This document shows positions 6,706 to 7,686 of a stretch of 7,686 nt of DNA, one piece after another. Each line of letters begins with the position of its first letter. Position 1 is the first letter of the stretch. Source of the DNA: Bacteroidales bacterium 45-6 (GTDB taxonomy: Bacteria; Bacteroidota; Bacteroidia; Bacteroidales; Dysgonomonadaceae). The stretch lies in NCBI GenBank assembly GCA_001897035.1, contig MKRS01000486.1, positions 1-7,686 of the forward strand, in the 5' to 3' direction. Below the pieces are notes generated by a model. It ran no database searches, was not told where the DNA came from, and saw nothing but the letters and a program-made list of their open reading frames with translations. The position numbers and the translations under genes were made by a program.

Positions 6706-7686
6706 TTACCAACCGGGATTTTGTGTTACCCCCGAAATAATAACTTCTTCACTTCGAATAGGGAATAAATAGTCGCGTGCGGGATTGAAGGATGCTTTGT
6801 CCCAAACAACCACAGGTCCCTGATAGTTATTGTAGAACTCAGTCCAGTTCTTACCCGTTACTTTCCAGCCTAAAGGCTTGTCGTTCAATCCTTCAGTCAG
6901 GCCTGCTCCCCATCGACGGACATCCCAGAAACGGTGTCCTTCGAACATCAGCTCAATGGTGCGCTCCCGGCGGATAATGTCACGCAAGCCAACCTGCTCG
7001 TTATATTTAGTTGAATTAATGCCATATTTGCTCCAGGAATCCTGCACCGTGGGAATGCCAGCTCGCAGCCGTATCGCATTCAACCTGTCTAAGATATTGC
7101 TCCGATGAACGCCGTTCGGGCCTTCATACTCGTTCCATGCTTCAGCTGCATTCAGGTAAATTTCGGCCAGCCTCATGACAACGGTCGTATAACCCACCTT
7201 TTGCGCCAGGTTGATCGAATAGTTTGCGTTTGCCATGGAGCAGTCGCTACGGACTCCTTTTTTTACATAATATCCTGTGATGTTTTGGTTTAGGCTCGGG
7301 TCAATCCTGTCCGATTTCAAGCCGAACAATCCGCCACGATAGGCCGTAACCAAAAAATTCTCGTTGGCCGAGTTGCCTATTTTCCAATAAGTCCCGGGAG
7401 CTGCAATGGTAGCATAGAACCGGGGTTCTCTTTGCAAGTGCAGGGACAACTGATCTTCACCCAATGGTATCACGTTCGTATAGGTTGGATCTTTTTCCTG
7501 AGCTACACCATAGCCGTTTCCGTATTTCCAGGTTTTATCTTCATTCATGGGTAACCCGTTTGCCGTGTAGAACTTGTTCACCATTTTAATGTTTGTCCCA
7601 AGATCTCCATACAAAGAATAATCGTGATAAGTATCCGATCCGGCAGTTCCCAATCTCGGCATTAGGTCATAGTAGATGGGATTCAT
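6706..7686 (-). CDS. SusD/RagB-family nutrient-binding outer-membrane lipoprotein, C-terminal part
   Basis: The frame is open to the right edge and yields 326 residues; the ATG at 7686 is an internal methionine. SusD proteins have roughly 500-650 residues, so the lipoprotein signal and most N-terminal TPR helices lie outside the window. Family hallmarks are clear: MRLAEIYLNAAEAWNEY (171-187, the last TPR-type helix), ILDRLNAIRLRAG (198-210), RDIIRRERTIELMFEGHRF (235-253) running into WDVRRWG, and the C-terminal FPIRSEEVIISG with NPGW at the end. SusD covers the SusC TonB-dependent transporter like a lid on the cell surface and helps capture glycan or peptide substrate. The susC-type gene should lie directly upstream, beyond the right edge. 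Two accessory lipoprotein genes follow at spacings of 19 and 2 bases, so all belong to one operon. The substrate cannot be told from this fragment. Confidence 0.96.
   Translation of the reverse strand: MNPIYYDLMPRLGTAGSDTYHDYSLYGDLGTNIKMVNKFYTANGLPMNEDKTWKYGNGYGVAQEKDPTYTNVIPLGEDQLSLHLQREPRFYATIAAPGTYWKIGNSANENFLVTAYRGGLFGLKSDRIDPSLNQNITGYYVKKGVRSDCSMANANYSINLAQKVGYTTVVMRLAEIYLNAAEAWNEYEGPNGVHRSNILDRLNAIRLRAGIPTVQDSWSKYGINSTKYNEQVGLRDIIRRERTIELMFEGHRFWDVRRWGAGLTEGLNDKPLGWKVTGKNWTEFYNNYQGPVVVWDKASFNPARDYLFPIRSEEVIISGVTQNPGW

Noticed and set aside
1..7686. Search for tRNA, rRNA, riboswitch, CRISPR array, insertion sequence or attachment site
   Set aside because: Coding regions fill almost the whole window; no repeat-spacer pattern, transposase motif, terminal inverted repeats or cloverleaf-like sequence was seen.

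Overview
The window looks like chromosomal DNA of a Bacteroidota species, most likely of the order Bacteroidales. The reasons are a SusD/RagB-family gene, two accessory surface lipoproteins built from domains largely confined to this phylum (DUF4959/DUF5126/DUF5000 and DUF4998 types), and A-rich leaders that mostly lack strong Shine-Dalgarno sequences. The genus cannot be fixed from the sequence alone. All five genes lie on the minus strand, so transcription runs from high to low coordinates.

Right part (7686 down to 3703): the 3' end of a SusC/SusD-type nutrient uptake operon. It holds the C-terminal part of a SusD/RagB lipoprotein (cut by the window edge), then a DUF4959-DUF5126-DUF5000 lipoprotein 19 bases downstream, then a DUF4998 lipoprotein 2 bases further on. 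The DUF4998 protein carries a leucine-rich-repeat-like segment and ends in a discoidin-like region. SusD and the two lipoproteins are expected at the cell surface, capturing a glycan or another polymer for a SusC TonB-dependent transporter encoded upstream, outside the window. A hairpin followed by a T-rich run (3681 down to 3628) appears to end this transcript.

Left part (3497 down to 1): after a 205-base intergenic region with a weak promoter candidate, a second, probably two-gene operon begins. Its first gene encodes an unusual exported 778-residue protein: a thioredoxin-like domain that has lost both redox cysteines, an alpha-helical middle, a two-lobed retropepsin-like aspartic peptidase region whose first active-site motif is DTC instead of DTG, and a C-terminal PDZ-like domain. 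Its second gene, 37 bases downstream, encodes a secreted M16 (pitrilysin/insulinase-type) zinc peptidase with an intact zinc site. It continues past the left edge.

Together the window shows a polymer-capture module beside an envelope peptidase module. Whether they serve one substrate is inference, because the terminator argues for separate transcripts. No RNA genes, insertion sequences, CRISPR arrays or plus-strand genes were found, and no gap without a gene exceeds 205 bases.
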